Source: Actinomycetales bacterium (GTDB taxonomy: Bacteria > Actinomycetota > Actinomycetes > Actinomycetales > Dermatophilaceae). From it: a stretch of DNA of 64,000 nt. The notes beneath the pieces are model-generated. The model searched no databases, had not been told where the DNA came from, and saw only the letters and a program-made list of their open reading frames with translations. The DNA lies in contig JADKAO010000007.1 in NCBI GenBank assembly GCA_016715285.1, forward strand, positions 248,001-312,000, read 5' to 3'. A program made the position numbers and the translations under genes. Below are positions 51,867-61,943 of this stretch, in pieces (positions within the stretch are counted from its first letter, which is position 1; the number at the start of each line of letters is the position of its first letter).

Positions 51867-52255
51867 GCGACGCCCACAACGCGTCCGAGACGGGCGCCGA
51901 GCACGGCAGCAGCGAGCCCCAACACGACGGTCAGTGCGACATTGGCCAGGGCAGCTCCGCGGCGCCCGTGGTGCCACAGCGCAACGGTGTCGACGGCCAG
52001 CGTCGACAGGGTGGACAGGCCGCCACCTAACCCGACGGTGAGGATGAGTCGGCCGGTCGAGCTGGCCGGCATACCCGCCACAAGCCCCACGACGAAGGAC
52101 GCCACGGTGTTGGCCAGGAGCACCCCAGTGGGCCACGAGGGGGAGGGCGGATGGGCGCGATCGGACGGCGTCAGAGACACCACGGCATACCGGAGCACGC
52201 TGCCTGCCGAACCCGCGGCGAGCACGGCCAACCACACCCACCCAGGCGCATTCAT
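51863..52255 (-). CDS. crcB: FluC/CrcB fluoride channel homologue, second subunit
   Basis: A 130-residue protein with four hydrophobic helices. [14 protein letters not shown] carries the Asn of helix 2. The central motif reads [16 protein letters not shown], where FluC normally has GGFTTFSTF, so both pore-lining Phe are replaced by Leu. It overlaps the upstream crcB in ATGA. Probably one half of a heterodimeric fluoride channel. Confidence 0.85.
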   Translation of the reverse strand: MNAPGWVWLAVLAAGSAGSVLRYAVVSLTPSDRAHPPSPSWPTGVLLANTVASFVVGLVAGMPASSTGRLILTVGLGGGLSTLSTLAVDTVALWHHGRRGAALANVALTVVLGLAAAVLGARLGRVVGVA

Positions 52256-52626
52256 CGGGTGGCTCCAACCCGGCGCCCGACAGCGGCAGCCAGGATGCCG
52301 CCCGCGATGCTCACCGCGAGGGTGGCGACCGCCGGCCCGGTCGGTGAGCCGTCGACCACCCCCAGCGCGAGCGCCGAGAAGGTCGTAAAGGCCCCCAAGA
52401 TCCCTGTCCCGGCAAACGCGCGCCACCGCGCTGGGTCCTCCCCGGACAGCGCGAGCGTCGAGAGCCAGCCCAGGGCCAGGGCGCCCACGACATTCACCAC
52501 CGCGATACCGGGGTCCCAACCGCTGATCGGGCCCACGACGGCATCCAGCAGTACCCGCGCTAGGGTCCCGATCGCGCCGCCGACGGCGACTTCCCGCCAG
52601 TAGGGCAGACGGGTGTGCAGCGGCAT
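52252..52626 (-). CDS. crcB: FluC/CrcB fluoride channel, first subunit
   Basis: A 124-residue four-helix protein. VAVGGAIGTLARVLLD, VVNVVGALALGWLST and GILGAFTTFSALALG match the FluC family, with both Phe of the pore motif kept. Two adjacent diverged crcB genes usually make a dual-topology heterodimer that exports fluoride. Its ATG lies inside a GGCATACC word. I see no fluoride riboswitch upstream. Confidence 0.88.
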   Translation of the reverse strand: MPLHTRLPYWREVAVGGAIGTLARVLLDAVVGPISGWDPGIAVVNVVGALALGWLSTLALSGEDPARWRAFAGTGILGAFTTFSALALGVVDGSPTGPAVATLAVSIAGGILAAAVGRRVGATR

Positions 52627-52662
52627 ACCGCTCAGCCTAGAGACGCCAAGGTGCGCCGGCGC

Positions 52663-53229
52663 TCAGGTGCGCAGCAGGAGATCCGCGCGGGCGGCGGGGT
52701 CGTCGCGCGCGAAGAGAGCGCGCTCCTGCGCGGCCCAACGCTCCCAGTGCGGTCGGTAGGTGTCCCCGTCGCGCGCGAGAGCACGATCCCGGCGAACTGG
52801 CGCCTCCGCGTCGAGCCAAACCCGGACGGCGAGGTATGCCGCGGCGGCACCCGCGCTGCTGCCGCAGCCTTCCACGACGAGGAGGGGGGTCGCGGGGACT
52901 GTGACGGTCCCGGTGATCTTGCTGAGGTCCCAATCCCAGTAGGGGTAGTGGCCGTCGCGTCCCTCCGCGAGGGGTGCCAGGACGCTGTGTGCGAGCAGGT
53001 CAACCGCCGCCTCCAGACCGTCCCAGCCTGGATAGATGTGGTCCATCCGGAGAAGCGGTGCCGAAAGCGCCGCCGAAACCGCCTGTCCCAGAGTGGTTTT
53101 ACCCGATCCGCTCGGCCCGTCGATGGCGATGACGAAGCACGCGCTCCCAGGCGGGCGGACGGTTGCGCTTGACGCGAGGGCCAGGACCATGTCGATGTGG
53201 TCTGGGTGGGACAGGAGACGAACGTTCAT
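52663..53229 (-). CDS. P-loop NTPase, uridine kinase-like
   Basis: A 188-residue protein with FVIAIDGPSGSGKTTLGQAVSAAL (P-loop), RMDHIYPGWDGLEAAVDLL (acceptor-binding-like Asp), the YWDWDLSK region and PLLVVEGCGSSA. The layout resembles uridine kinase/phosphoribulokinase-type small kinases, which are often annotated only as AAA family ATPases in actinobacteria. ATG 53229 was chosen as the start of MNVRLLSHPDHID. It is followed at 36 bp by crcB on the same strand. Substrate not determinable. Confidence 0.75.
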   Translation of the reverse strand: MNVRLLSHPDHIDMVLALASSATVRPPGSACFVIAIDGPSGSGKTTLGQAVSAALSAPLLRMDHIYPGWDGLEAAVDLLAHSVLAPLAEGRDGHYPYWDWDLSKITGTVTVPATPLLVVEGCGSSAGAAAAYLAVRVWLDAEAPVRRDRALARDGDTYRPHWERWAAQERALFARDDPAARADLLLRT

Positions 53230-53294
53230 GGAACTCCGGACTTGCAGGGATCGTGCGGCCTCAGGGGTATGCGGGATGGGTGTCATCGGTCCCG

Positions 53295-53300
53295 TAATCT
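53295..53300 (+). promoter_or_regulatory. -10 element of the CNNM-type gene, leaderless geometry
   Basis: TAATCT, then exactly 6 bases, then GTG 53307. The hexamer is a strong -10 match. Confidence 0.55.
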
Positions 53301-53306
53301 TCACGC

Positions 53307-54710
53307 GTGAGCATCGCATTGTCCCTGCTCCTGGGCGTTCTTATCGTGGCGGCGATTACGGCTGCCACCGCCTTCTTCGTCGCCCAAGAGTTTGCGTACA
53401 TGGCGGTGGACCGGTCAAAGCTCCAGGCAGCGGCGGCGAGCGGCGATGCGCAGGCCCAGCGCACCCTCGCGATCACGCGCCGCACGTCCTTCATGTTGAG
53501 CGGCGCCCAACTCGGGATCACTGTCACCGGTCTGCTCGTGGGATATGTCGCGGAACCACTCATCGGCGAGTCACTGGCGCGGCTGATGGGTGCCTCTTCG
53601 GCTGCTGGACAGGAGGTCGAGTCGACGGGTTGGCTCCCGTGGGGCGTAGCGCTGGCGCTCGGCAGCATGGTGGCCCTGCTGTTTTCAACCTTTGTGCAGA
53701 TGCTGGCCGGGGAGCTGCTCCCTAAGAACTACGCCATTGCGCGGTCTGAACCAGTTGCGCGTCGACTCGCCACACCCACCCGTATCTACCTCGCCGTTTT
53801 CGGCCCGCTGATCTGGGTCTTTGACAAGGCGGCTGAGGCATTCCTCAAGCTGGTAGGAGTGGCACCAGTCCACGATGTCGAGCAGGCCGCATCAGCTCGC
53901 GACCTCGCCTCCGTGGTCGAAGATTCGATGGAAAGTGGGGAGCTTTCTCGAGAGCTGTCGATCTTGCTCGATCGCATTCTCGACTTTCCGCAGCACAACG
54001 TGGACCACGCCATGGTGCCCCGCGGCCGGGCCGATGTCATGGATCCCGACGCCACCGTTGGTGACGCTCGTCTAGTCATGGCAACGGGTCACACGAGGTA
54101 CCCCGTCCTCGGGGATGACGACGAGATCGTGGGTGTCGTGCACCTGAAGGACCTTCTGCCCCTGACGGACTTCGCGGCACCGATCCGCGATGCGCTGCGC
54201 CCAGCAGTGGTCGTGCACGAGCTGATGGATCTGCCGGATGCGCTCCGGGCCTTGATCACGGCCGATGAGGAATTGGCTTGTGTCGTCGATGAATACGGAT
54301 CTTTCACCGGGATTCTCACCCTTGAGGACCTCGCCGAAGAGGTTGTCGGTGAGTTGCTGGACGAGCACGACGAGCACGACGATCACGTGCGAAGCGAGGT
54401 CGTCGCGGTCGACAACTCCGGCTGGATCGTGTCTGGAGATGCGTATGTTGACGAAGTGGAACGAGCCCTCTGGATCGACCTGCCGCCGGGCCCATACGAA
54501 ACCATCTCCGGGCTGGTTGTCGATCACCACAAGGTCCTGCCACGTGTTGGCGACGTTGTCGTGGTCCCACTCCCCGTGAGCTCAGAGGACCTGGTGCGAG
54601 CAGACGAACCTCCCCCTCGTCAATTGCACGTTGAGGTTCTTGAGGTCAGCCGTCACGTCCCGAGCCGCCTGCGCTTGAGCATCCAGGAGACGGGAGACGT
54701 TGACACATGA
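53307..54710 (+). CDS. CNNM/HlyC-CorC family membrane protein, full length
   Basis: A 467-residue protein. The DUF21 (CNNM) membrane domain spans about residues 1-190 (FFVAQEFAYMAVDRSKLQ; MLSGAQLGITVTGLLVGYVAEPLI; GELLPKNYAIARSEPVA). Two CBS domains follow (MVPRGRADVMD; HTRYPVLGDDDEIVGVVHLKDLL; CVVDEYGSFTGILTLEDLAEEVVGEL), then an acidic His/Asp linker and a CorC_HlyC domain. The family is linked to magnesium or cobalt export; 'hemolysin' is a historical label. The stop overlaps the paralogue. Confidence 0.9.
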   Translation: MSIALSLLLGVLIVAAITAATAFFVAQEFAYMAVDRSKLQAAAASGDAQAQRTLAITRRTSFMLSGAQLGITVTGLLVGYVAEPLIGESLARLMGASSAAGQEVESTGWLPWGVALALGSMVALLFSTFVQMLAGELLPKNYAIARSEPVARRLATPTRIYLAVFGPLIWVFDKAAEAFLKLVGVAPVHDVEQAASARDLASVVEDSMESGELSRELSILLDRILDFPQHNVDHAMVPRGRADVMDPDATVGDARLVMATGHTRYPVLGDDDEIVGVVHLKDLLPLTDFAAPIRDALRPAVVVHELMDLPDALRALITADEELACVVDEYGSFTGILTLEDLAEEVVGELLDEHDEHDDHVRSEVVAVDNSGWIVSGDAYVDEVERALWIDLPPGPYETISGLVVDHHKVLPRVGDVVVVPLPVSSEDLVRADEPPPRQLHVEVLEVSRHVPSRLRLSIQETGDVDT

Positions 54711-55711
54711 GCGCCGCCCTCGTCGTCGCCGTGACGGCTTCACTCATCGTCCTAAGTGCCTTCTTTGTCGCAGTGGAGTTCTCCCTCATGGCCGTCAGGC
54801 GCCACCGGCTAGAGCAGGCGGCAGCTGGGTCGCGTGCGGCACGCAGTGCCTTGCGATCGGGCAGCGAGCTCACGATCGTGCTAGCCGGCGCGCAACTCGG
54901 CATCACGGTGTGCACCCTGGGGCTCGGGGCGATCACCAAACCGGCGGTCCACCACGCGCTGACACCCGTGATGCAACGCACCGGGCTCCCAGAGTCGACA
55001 TCCAATGTCGTCGCATTTATCCTCGCGCTCTTTGTCGTGACTTTCCTCCACCTGGTGATCGGAGAGATGGCACCCAAGTCATGGGCCATTGCCCATCCTG
55101 AGCTCGTAGCGACGGTCTTCGCCATCCCGATGCGGGCCTATCTCTACGTGACTCGGCCGATGCTCACTGCGCTCAACTCGAGCGCCAACCGCATCGTGCG
55201 TGCGTTGGGGGTTGAGCCGGTGAACGAGTTGTCCACAACTCGTGACCCAGCTGCTCTCGCCGCTCTCGTGGAGCACTCAGCAAGGGCGGGTGCCCTCGAG
55301 GGTCCGTATGCCGCGTCCCTCAGCCACGCGCTGATGTTGCGTGAAACCACCCTGGGGGATCTCCCATCCCTGGACGCCCCGATCACCTCAGTGCCGCTGG
55401 GGTCCTCCGTGGCAGACGTGCAAGCCGCGACGATGCGCTCGGGCCACCTCCGCGTCCTCGTCCTGGACGGAGACCGGGTGAGCGGTGTCGTCCACGTGCG
55501 CGACACCTTGGCGCTCACCGACATCGCCGAGGTGCCAGCCACAGCTGTCGTCCGCCCGGCTCTCGAGCTCGATGTCGCCACCCCCCTCCCCAACGCCATC
55601 ACGGCCATGCGCGAGAGCGGTGCGCAGATCGTCGTCGTGCGGCGTGGATACCACCTCGCCGGAGTGGTGACGATCGACGACATCCTGCCCCAGCTCCTGC
55701 CCGCTCCGTGA
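54707..55711 (+). CDS. CNNM family membrane protein, short paralogue
   Basis: A 334-residue partner of the preceding protein. The DUF21 domain is complete (AFFVAVEFSLMAVRRHRLEQ; VLAGAQLGITVCTLGLGAITKPAV; LVIGEMAPKSWAIAHPELV), and CBS repeats follow (SVADVQAATMRSGHLRVLVLDGDRVSGVVHVRDTL). The C-terminal CorC_HlyC domain is absent. Such long/short pairs are common in actinobacteria and may act together. Confidence 0.88.
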   Translation: MSAALVVAVTASLIVLSAFFVAVEFSLMAVRRHRLEQAAAGSRAARSALRSGSELTIVLAGAQLGITVCTLGLGAITKPAVHHALTPVMQRTGLPESTSNVVAFILALFVVTFLHLVIGEMAPKSWAIAHPELVATVFAIPMRAYLYVTRPMLTALNSSANRIVRALGVEPVNELSTTRDPAALAALVEHSARAGALEGPYAASLSHALMLRETTLGDLPSLDAPITSVPLGSSVADVQAATMRSGHLRVLVLDGDRVSGVVHVRDTLALTDIAEVPATAVVRPALELDVATPLPNAITAMRESGAQIVVVRRGYHLAGVVTIDDILPQLLPAP

Positions 55712-55762
55712 CACCCCGTGGCTGGGCTCGGGAATACGGTCGTCAGGTATGCCGCTCCCGGT

Positions 55763-55768
55763 TAGGGT
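55763..55768 (+). promoter_or_regulatory. -10 element of hisF, leaderless geometry
   Basis: TAGGGT, 6 bases, ATG 55775. A GGTATGCC word lies just upstream in the expected spacer. Confidence 0.5.
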
Positions 55769-55774
55769 TCCAGC

Positions 55775-56548
55775 ATGACTGTCGCCACGCGCGTGATTGC
55801 CTGCCTGGACGTCGATGACGGCCGGGTGGTCAAAGGCGTGAACTTCGCCAACCTGCGCGACGCGGGCGACCCGGTCGAGCTGGCTCGGTCCTACGACGCA
55901 CAAGGCGTGGACGAGTTGACCTTCCTCGACGTCACCGCAAGCAGCGGCGACCGCGAGACGACTTTTGACGTGGTGCGTCGCACGGCCGAACAGATTTTCA
56001 TCCCCCTCACGGTCGGCGGGGGAGTGCGCACCGTCGAGGACGTCGACCGGCTGCTGCGCGCTGGGGCCGACAAGGTTGGCGTCAACACGGCGGCGATCGC
56101 CCGCCCCGAACTCATCGCCGAGATCGCTGACCGCTTTGGCGCGCAGGTGCTCGTCCTCTCGGCAGACGTGCGGCGTCGCCGCGCCGACGACGGCTCGCTC
56201 ACCGACGATTTCGTCATGACGACCCATGGTGGCCGCACTCCCGTTGACCTCGATGCGGTCGCGTGGTGCGCCCGCGCGCAGGAGCTCGGCGCAGGCGAGA
56301 TCCTGCTCAACTCGATGGACGCCGATGGCACCAAGGACGGCTTTGACCTGCCGCTCATCCGTGCTGTGCGCGCTGCGGTGACGGTGCCGTTGATCGCCAG
56401 CGGCGGTGCTGGGCGAGTCGAGCACTTCGCCCCGGCCGTCCACGCCGGTGCTGATGCCGTCCTCGCCGCGAGTGTCTTCCACTTTGGTGACCTCACCGTC
56501 GGCGAGGTCAAGGCTGCGATGCGCGCGGACGGAATCGAGGTCCGGTGA
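55775..56548 (+). CDS. hisF: Imidazole glycerol phosphate synthase, cyclase subunit
   Basis: A 257-residue TIM barrel making imidazole glycerol phosphate and AICAR with ammonia from His[31 protein letters not shown] holds the catalytic Asp, [33 protein letters not shown] is the phosphate site, and [21 protein letters not shown] the second catalytic Asp. hisH and hisA are not in the window. Confidence 0.96.
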   Translation: MTVATRVIACLDVDDGRVVKGVNFANLRDAGDPVELARSYDAQGVDELTFLDVTASSGDRETTFDVVRRTAEQIFIPLTVGGGVRTVEDVDRLLRAGADKVGVNTAAIARPELIAEIADRFGAQVLVLSADVRRRRADDGSLTDDFVMTTHGGRTPVDLDAVAWCARAQELGAGEILLNSMDADGTKDGFDLPLIRAVRAAVTVPLIASGGAGRVEHFAPAVHAGADAVLAASVFHFGDLTVGEVKAAMRADGIEVR

Positions 56549-57180
56549 CCTCCCCTGACAGCCCGCGCGAGCGCATTCCCACACTCTGGGAGGCCAAGCT
56601 GGCCGCCGACCCCGGCCACTCGAGCTGGTACATCGAGCGTTTCCGCGGGCTCGTCGCCGACGGCATGGACATTGTGGGTGAGGGCCGCACCATTGACGCG
56701 ATGGTCCCGCGCGGCTCGCGCATCCTCGACGCTGGCTGCGGCTTTGGTCGCGTCGGCGGCTATCTCGCCTCGGTCGGCCACATCGTCGTCGGAGTCGACG
56801 TCGATCCCACCCTGATCGAGGCTGCGCGCGAGGATCACCCCGCTGCCACCTGGATCACCGGTGACCTCGCCGAGCTGGATCTGGCGGCACACGGCATACC
56901 GCAGCCGTTTGATGCCATCGTGTGCGCCGGCAACGTGCTCCCGTTCGCGGCGCCCAGCACGCGCGGTGAAATCCTCGCGCGCTTCGCCAGGCACCTCGCA
57001 CCCGGCGGCCGCGCGGTGGTCGGCTTCGGGACGGACCGGGAGTATGCCGTGCCAGAGTTCCTGGGCCACGTCGACGCCGCGGGACTCGTGCCCGAACTCC
57101 TGCTATCGACGTGGGACCTCGTGCCCTACCGCGCCGACGCAGACTTCATCGTCGCGATCCTGCGGCGCGCGGCGGACTGA
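56545..57180 (+). CDS. Class I SAM-dependent methyltransferase
   Basis: A 211-residue protein with motif [17 protein letters not shown], motif II acidic [14 protein letters not shown], and [42 protein letters not shown] in the later motifs. The N-terminus [19 protein letters not shown] resembles actinobacterial methyltransferases of unknown substrate. GTG 56545 overlaps the hisF stop. Confidence 0.82.
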   Translation: MTSPDSPRERIPTLWEAKLAADPGHSSWYIERFRGLVADGMDIVGEGRTIDAMVPRGSRILDAGCGFGRVGGYLASVGHIVVGVDVDPTLIEAAREDHPAATWITGDLAELDLAAHGIPQPFDAIVCAGNVLPFAAPSTRGEILARFARHLAPGGRAVVGFGTDREYAVPEFLGHVDAAGLVPELLLSTWDLVPYRADADFIVAILRRAAD

Positions 57181-57210
57181 GCGCTGAGCGAGGACACTCT
57201 GCGGGTGAGA

Positions 57211-57216
57211 GACAAT
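57211..57216 (+). promoter_or_regulatory. -10 element of ispG, leaderless geometry
   Basis: GACAAT, 6 bases, ATG 57223. This supports the ATG over an in-frame GTG at 57205. Confidence 0.5.
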
Positions 57217-57222
57217 GGCGGC

Positions 57223-58398
57223 ATGCCCGTTTCTCTCGGTATGCCGCAGGGTCCCGCCCCGGTCGTCGCCCCCCGCCGTGTCACGCGCAAGATCCGCGTC
57301 GGCAAGGTCGAGGTCGGTGGTGACGCCCCCATCTCGGTGCAGTCGATGTGCACCACGCCGACAGTCGACGTCAACTCGACCCTGCAACAGATCGCCGAAC
57401 TCACGGCAGCGGGATGCGACATCGTGCGGGTTGCGTGCCCCAGCCAGGACGACGCCGACGCGCTGCCCGACATCGCGCGCAAATCGCAGATCCCGGTCAT
57501 CGCGGATATCCACTTCCAGCCCAAGTATGTCTTCGCAGCCATCGATGCCGGCTGCGCTGCCGTGCGGGTCAACCCCGGCAACATCCGGGCGTTCGACGAC
57601 CAGGTCAAGCAGATTGCTGCCGCAGCGCGCGACGCTGGCGTGTCGATCCGGATCGGGGTCAACGCGGGGTCGTTGGACAAGCGGCTGTTGGCCAAGTACG
57701 GCAAGCCAACCGCTGAAGCATTGGTGGAATCAGCTGTCTGGGAAGCCAGTCTGTTTGAAGAGCACGACTTCCACGACTTCAAGATCTCGGTCAAACACCA
57801 CGACCCGGTCGTCATGATCAAGGCCTATGAGCAGCTTTCGGAGCGGGGCAACTGGCCGCTGCACCTCGGGGTGACCGAGGCTGGGCCAGCGTTCCAGGGG
57901 ACGATCAAGTCCGCGACTGCCTTTGGTGCGCTGCTGTCGCGGGGGATCGGTGACACGATCCGAGTCTCGCTGTCAGCGCCCCCGGTCGAAGAAGTCAAGG
58001 TCGGCAACCAGATCCTCCAGTCGCTCAACCTCAAGCCCCGCAAGCTCGAGATCGTCTCGTGCCCCTCATGTGGCCGCGCCCAAGTCGATGTGTACACGCT
58101 TGCCGAGCAGGTCACGGCTGGGCTTGAGGGGCTGACCGTGCCGCTGCGCGTCGCGGTGATGGGCTGTGTCGTCAACGGTCCAGGGGAGGCCCGTGAGGCC
58201 GATCTCGGGGTTGCGTCCGGCAACGGCAAGGGCCAGATCTTCGTCAAGGGCGAGGTCATCAAGACCGTGCCCGAGGCCCTGATCGTCGAGACGCTCATCG
58301 AAGAAGCTATGCGCCTCGCCGAGGAAATGGGCGAGCCCGTGGATCTCGATGACGACGCGGGCACAACTGCGGTCAAGCCCATCGTTACCGTCTCCTGA
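57223..58398 (+). CDS. ispG: 4-hydroxy-3-methylbut-2-enyl-diphosphate synthase (flavodoxin)
   Basis: A 391-residue iron-sulphur enzyme of the MEP isoprenoid pathway. The TIM-barrel part includes [52 protein letters not shown] and [12 protein letters not shown]. The [4Fe-4S] ligands are in [12 protein letters not shown] and [20 protein letters not shown]. The start is fixed by the -10 signal 6 bases upstream. Confidence 0.96.
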   Translation: MPVSLGMPQGPAPVVAPRRVTRKIRVGKVEVGGDAPISVQSMCTTPTVDVNSTLQQIAELTAAGCDIVRVACPSQDDADALPDIARKSQIPVIADIHFQPKYVFAAIDAGCAAVRVNPGNIRAFDDQVKQIAAAARDAGVSIRIGVNAGSLDKRLLAKYGKPTAEALVESAVWEASLFEEHDFHDFKISVKHHDPVVMIKAYEQLSERGNWPLHLGVTEAGPAFQGTIKSATAFGALLSRGIGDTIRVSLSAPPVEEVKVGNQILQSLNLKPRKLEIVSCPSCGRAQVDVYTLAEQVTAGLEGLTVPLRVAVMGCVVNGPGEAREADLGVASGNGKGQIFVKGEVIKTVPEALIVETLIEEAMRLAEEMGEPVDLDDDAGTTAVKPIVTVS

Positions 58399-58419
58399 AA
58401 CTCTGGCACGCTTGCTGCC

Positions 58420-59265
58420 GTGCTCCGACGTCACTCCTCGGTGCGGGTGCTCACACCCGCCGATCGGGATGAAGCACTGGCGCTGTGCGCACGCAATCCA
58501 GCGGCCAATTGTTTTGTTGCCTCGCGCCTCGATGAAGGTGCGCTGAACTCGCCCAACACCGGCCTACTCGGCTTCGATGCCGGCGGCCAGCTTGAGGCGT
58601 TGCTGTGGACAGGGGTCAACCTCGTGCCCGTCGAAGCCACCCCCGACGCGATTGCTGAGTTCGCCCATCGGGTGCGTCGGCAAAGACGGCAATGCGCGTC
58701 CATTTTTGGACCTCGGGATCAGGTGGCCGGGTTGTGGTCGGAGTTGTCTCCGATGTGGGGACCCGCGCGCACGATCCGCCACGTCCAGCCGCTGATGGCG
58801 ACCTCCATTCCGCCCAGCCAGCTTGGTATGCCGTGCGACTCCCGGGTGCGGCTCGCGACAGCTGCCGATGTCGACCTCGTGGTGCCAGCTGCCGCCGCGA
58901 TGTTTACCGACGAGATCGGCTACCCACCTTTTGCCGGGTCGACGACGGCATACCGGTCCACGATTTCTGCTCTCATCCGTGCCCAGCGGACCTATGTGTG
59001 GGTCGAAGACGGCCGGTGTCTTTTTAAGGCCGATGTCGGTTCGGTGGGCGTCGGCGCGGCTCAGATCCAGGGCGTCTGGCTGTTGCCGAGCCTCAGGGGC
59101 CGCGGACTGTCGGTGCCGCTCATGGCGGCGGTCACCGAGCACATTCTCCGATTCGTTGCCCCGATGGCGTCGCTCTACGTCAATGACTTCAACCACGCCG
59201 CCCGCTCGACGTATGAGGCACTCGGCTTCCAGCCCGCAGGGACGTTCAGCACCGTCCTCATGTGA
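58420..59265 (+). CDS. GNAT family acetyltransferase with N-terminal DUF4081
   Basis: A 281-residue protein. The N-terminal half (VRVLTPADRDEALALCARNPAANCFVASRL) is DUF4081-like, and the C-terminal half is a GNAT fold with the acetyl-CoA loop GVWLLPSLRGRGLSVPLM and NDFNHAARSTYEALGFQPAGTFSTVLM. It commonly lies between ispG and proS in actinobacteria. Substrate unknown. GTG 58420 follows ispG by 21 bp. Confidence 0.85.
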   Translation: MLRRHSSVRVLTPADRDEALALCARNPAANCFVASRLDEGALNSPNTGLLGFDAGGQLEALLWTGVNLVPVEATPDAIAEFAHRVRRQRRQCASIFGPRDQVAGLWSELSPMWGPARTIRHVQPLMATSIPPSQLGMPCDSRVRLATAADVDLVVPAAAAMFTDEIGYPPFAGSTTAYRSTISALIRAQRTYVWVEDGRCLFKADVGSVGVGAAQIQGVWLLPSLRGRGLSVPLMAAVTEHILRFVAPMASLYVNDFNHAARSTYEALGFQPAGTFSTVLM

Positions 59266-59385
59266 CCCCGTGTGACGCTTGGTGCGGGCCTCGTGTGGCC
59301 CGCGCTCGCCGTGCGCTCAAGAATCGAGGCGAGCGGACGGCATACGGGCCGATATCCTTCCGGGGCACCCGCTGAAGGAGAGATT

Positions 59386-61164
59386 GTGACCGTCTTGCGC
59401 ATGTCCTCGCTGTTTTTGCGGACCCTCCGAGAGGATCCCGCCGACGCCGAGGTGCCCAGCCACAAGCTGCTCGTCCGGGCGGGATACATCCGCCGCGTGA
59501 GCCCCGGGATCTACACGTGGCTCCCGCTCGGGATGCGGGTGTTGCGCAATGTCGAAGCGATTGTGCGCGAGGAGATGGACCAGATCAGCCAGGAATTGCT
59601 CTTCCCGGCGCTGCTGCCGCGTGAGCCCTACGAGGCCACGGGTCGCTGGACCGAGTACGGCGACAACATCTTCCGGCTCAAGGACCGCAAGGGCGCCGAC
59701 TATCTACTCGGCCCCACGCATGAGGAACTCTTTACTCTCGCAGTCAAAGACGCGTTCTCGTCCTACAAGGACCTGCCGATCTCGCTCTACCAGATCCAGA
59801 CGAAGTACCGCGACGAGGCTCGTCCGCGCGCTGGTCTGTTGCGTGGGCGCGAGTTCGTGATGAAGGACTCCTACTCCTTCGACGTCGACGAGGCGGGGCT
59901 CGCGAAGTCATATGACGCCCACCGCGACGCCTATATCAAGATCTTCGACCGGCTCGGCTTCCACTACGTGATCGTCGAAGCGATGGCCGGCGCGATGGGC
60001 GGGTCAAAGTCCGAGGAGTTCCTCGCGACCGCAGCAAACGGCGAGGACACCTATGTGCGGTGTGCGTCGTGTGGGTACTCCGCCAACGTCGAGGCAGTCA
60101 AGGTCCCGACGCCCGCGGCAGTCGACCACTCAGGTATGCCGGCCGCCCAGGTCATCGACACGCCTGGCACACCGACGATTGAGACCCTCGTGGACTTCGT
60201 CAACTCGGCGCACCCCCGGGGTGACCGGCCGTGGACCGCTGCTGACACTCTCAAGAACGTCGTCGTCCTCCTCGAACACCCCGATGGCCGGCGCGAGCCG
60301 CTCGTAATCGGCGTGCCCGGTGACCGCGAGGTCGACGAGAAGCGCCTCGCGGCGCAGGTCGAGCCGGCTGCGGTTGCTCCCTTTGACGAGGCAGAGTTTG
60401 CCAAGCACCCCGGGTTGGTGCGTGGCTATATCGGGCCACAGGCATTGGGTGCGGGGGAGGGGTCAGCGACCGGGATTCGTTATCTCACCGACCCGCGGGT
60501 GTCCGAGGGGACTGCCTGGGTGACCGGGGCGAACTCGCCTGGTCAGCACGTCGTCGGGCTCGTCGCCGGGCGTGATTTCACGTCGGACGGCACCATCGAG
60601 GCCGCTGAAGTGCGGGTCGGTGACGCGTGTCCGTCGTGCGGCGAGGGTGAGGGACTGGAAGCGGCCCGTGGCATCGAGATGGGCCATATCTTCCAACTGG
60701 GCAAGAAGTACGCCGAGGCCCTTGACCTCAAGGTTCTTGACGAACACGGCAAGCTCGTCACGGTCGTTATGGGGTCCTACGGCATCGGCGTGTCGCGCGC
60801 AGTCGCCTGTATCGCCGAAGGCAACCACGACGAGTCGGGTCTCGTGTGGCCGCGAGAGATCAGCCCTGCGGACGTGCATCTTGTGGCGACCGGCAAGGAC
60901 GAGGCCGTGTTCGTGGCAGCAGAGACTCTTGCCCGTGAGCTGGCTGCCGAGGGGCTCGACGTCATCTATGACGACCGGCGTGGAGTGTCGCCTGGGGTCA
61001 AGTTCAAGGACTCCGAACTCATCGGTGTGCCCACCATCGTCGTGGTCGGGCGCGGTCTCGCGTCGGGTGTGGTTGAGGTGAAGGATCGCCGCTCGGGTGA
61101 GCGCCGCGAGGTTGCGGTCGCTGACGCCACTGCCGAGGTATGCCGTGAGGTCCGCGGCGCGTGA
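59386..61164 (+). CDS. proS: Prolyl-tRNA synthetase (bacterial type with editing domain)
   Basis: A 592-residue class II synthetase. [33 protein letters not shown] and [27 protein letters not shown] are catalytic motifs. The insertion editing domain occupies about residues 230-400 and clears Ala-tRNA(Pro). [38 protein letters not shown] and the anticodon domain follow. GTG 59386 has AAGGAG 5 nt upstream; a GATATC -10 candidate is at 59351. The stop overlaps the HAD gene. Confidence 0.96.
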   Translation: MTVLRMSSLFLRTLREDPADAEVPSHKLLVRAGYIRRVSPGIYTWLPLGMRVLRNVEAIVREEMDQISQELLFPALLPREPYEATGRWTEYGDNIFRLKDRKGADYLLGPTHEELFTLAVKDAFSSYKDLPISLYQIQTKYRDEARPRAGLLRGREFVMKDSYSFDVDEAGLAKSYDAHRDAYIKIFDRLGFHYVIVEAMAGAMGGSKSEEFLATAANGEDTYVRCASCGYSANVEAVKVPTPAAVDHSGMPAAQVIDTPGTPTIETLVDFVNSAHPRGDRPWTAADTLKNVVVLLEHPDGRREPLVIGVPGDREVDEKRLAAQVEPAAVAPFDEAEFAKHPGLVRGYIGPQALGAGEGSATGIRYLTDPRVSEGTAWVTGANSPGQHVVGLVAGRDFTSDGTIEAAEVRVGDACPSCGEGEGLEAARGIEMGHIFQLGKKYAEALDLKVLDEHGKLVTVVMGSYGIGVSRAVACIAEGNHDESGLVWPREISPADVHLVATGKDEAVFVAAETLARELAAEGLDVIYDDRRGVSPGVKFKDSELIGVPTIVVVGRGLASGVVEVKDRRSGERREVAVADATAEVCREVRGA

Positions 61165-61943
61165 CGGCGTCGTCGCCGCTGGTGCCCGGCGAGGAGGGGC
61201 AGGCGCCCCTTTCGAGGTCGATCGATGCCGTCATCTTCGACTGGGGCGGCACGATCACGCCCTGGCACACCGTCGACCACCGAGCGCAGTGGCATGCGTT
61301 CGCGCAGGGGATGGGTGCGATCGCGTGTTCCCTCAACGACACCGCCAGCGCGGTGTTGGCTGCCGAGGATCGTGCCTGGGAGCGAGGCCGTCGTGAAGGC
61401 TCGAGCGCACGCCTTGAGGAGATCCTCCGCGAGGCGGGTCTTGAGCCTGAGCACGAGGCAACGCAGGCCGGTGTGGCGGCATACCGAGAGTTTTGGGAGC
61501 CGCACACGTTCACTCACCCAGCGATTCCCTCTCTCTGGGAAGCGTTGCGGGCCAAGGGAATCCGTATCGGAGTCTTGTCCAACACAATCTGGGACCGGGA
61601 TTATCACCGCGAGATCTTTGCGCGCGATGGTGTGCTGCATCTCATCGACGGCGATCTGTATTCGAGCGAGACGCCGTGGGTGAAGCCGCGGACAGAGATC
61701 TTTGTCGCGGCCGCAGCGGCCGTTGAGGCTGACCCGACTCGTTGTGTCTATGTCGGCGACCGATCATTTGAGGACGTCCACGGGCCACAGTCTGCGGGGA
61801 TGCGCGCGATCTGGATCCCGCATTCGGACATCCCAGAGAGTCAGCAGGTCTCCCACGACGCGACTCCTGATGCGGTGGCTCATGATCTCGCTGACATCGA
61901 GCACATCGTGGCGCAGTGGTCGGTCGGCAGGCCATTGCGGTGA
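61161..61943 (+). CDS. HAD family hydrolase with a DWGGT active site
   Basis: A 260-residue haloacid dehalogenase-like protein. Motif I is [14 protein letters not shown]: the nucleophile Asp is kept but the usual second Asp is Gly, as in phosphonatase-like branches (DWAGT). Motif II is IGVLSNTIW, motif III Lys is in [10 protein letters not shown], and motif IV is [21 protein letters not shown] helical cap lies between motifs I and II. It overlaps both neighbours. Substrate unknown. Confidence 0.85.
   Translation: MTASSPLVPGEEGQAPLSRSIDAVIFDWGGTITPWHTVDHRAQWHAFAQGMGAIACSLNDTASAVLAAEDRAWERGRREGSSARLEEILREAGLEPEHEATQAGVAAYREFWEPHTFTHPAIPSLWEALRAKGIRIGVLSNTIWDRDYHREIFARDGVLHLIDGDLYSSETPWVKPRTEIFVAAAAAVEADPTRCVYVGDRSFEDVHGPQSAGMRAIWIPHSDIPESQQVSHDATPDAVAHDLADIEHIVAQWSVGRPLR

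Noticed and set aside
52627..53306. Fluoride riboswitch near the crcB pair
   Set aside because: No conserved fluoride riboswitch core could be found on the minus strand upstream of crcB or of the P-loop gene.
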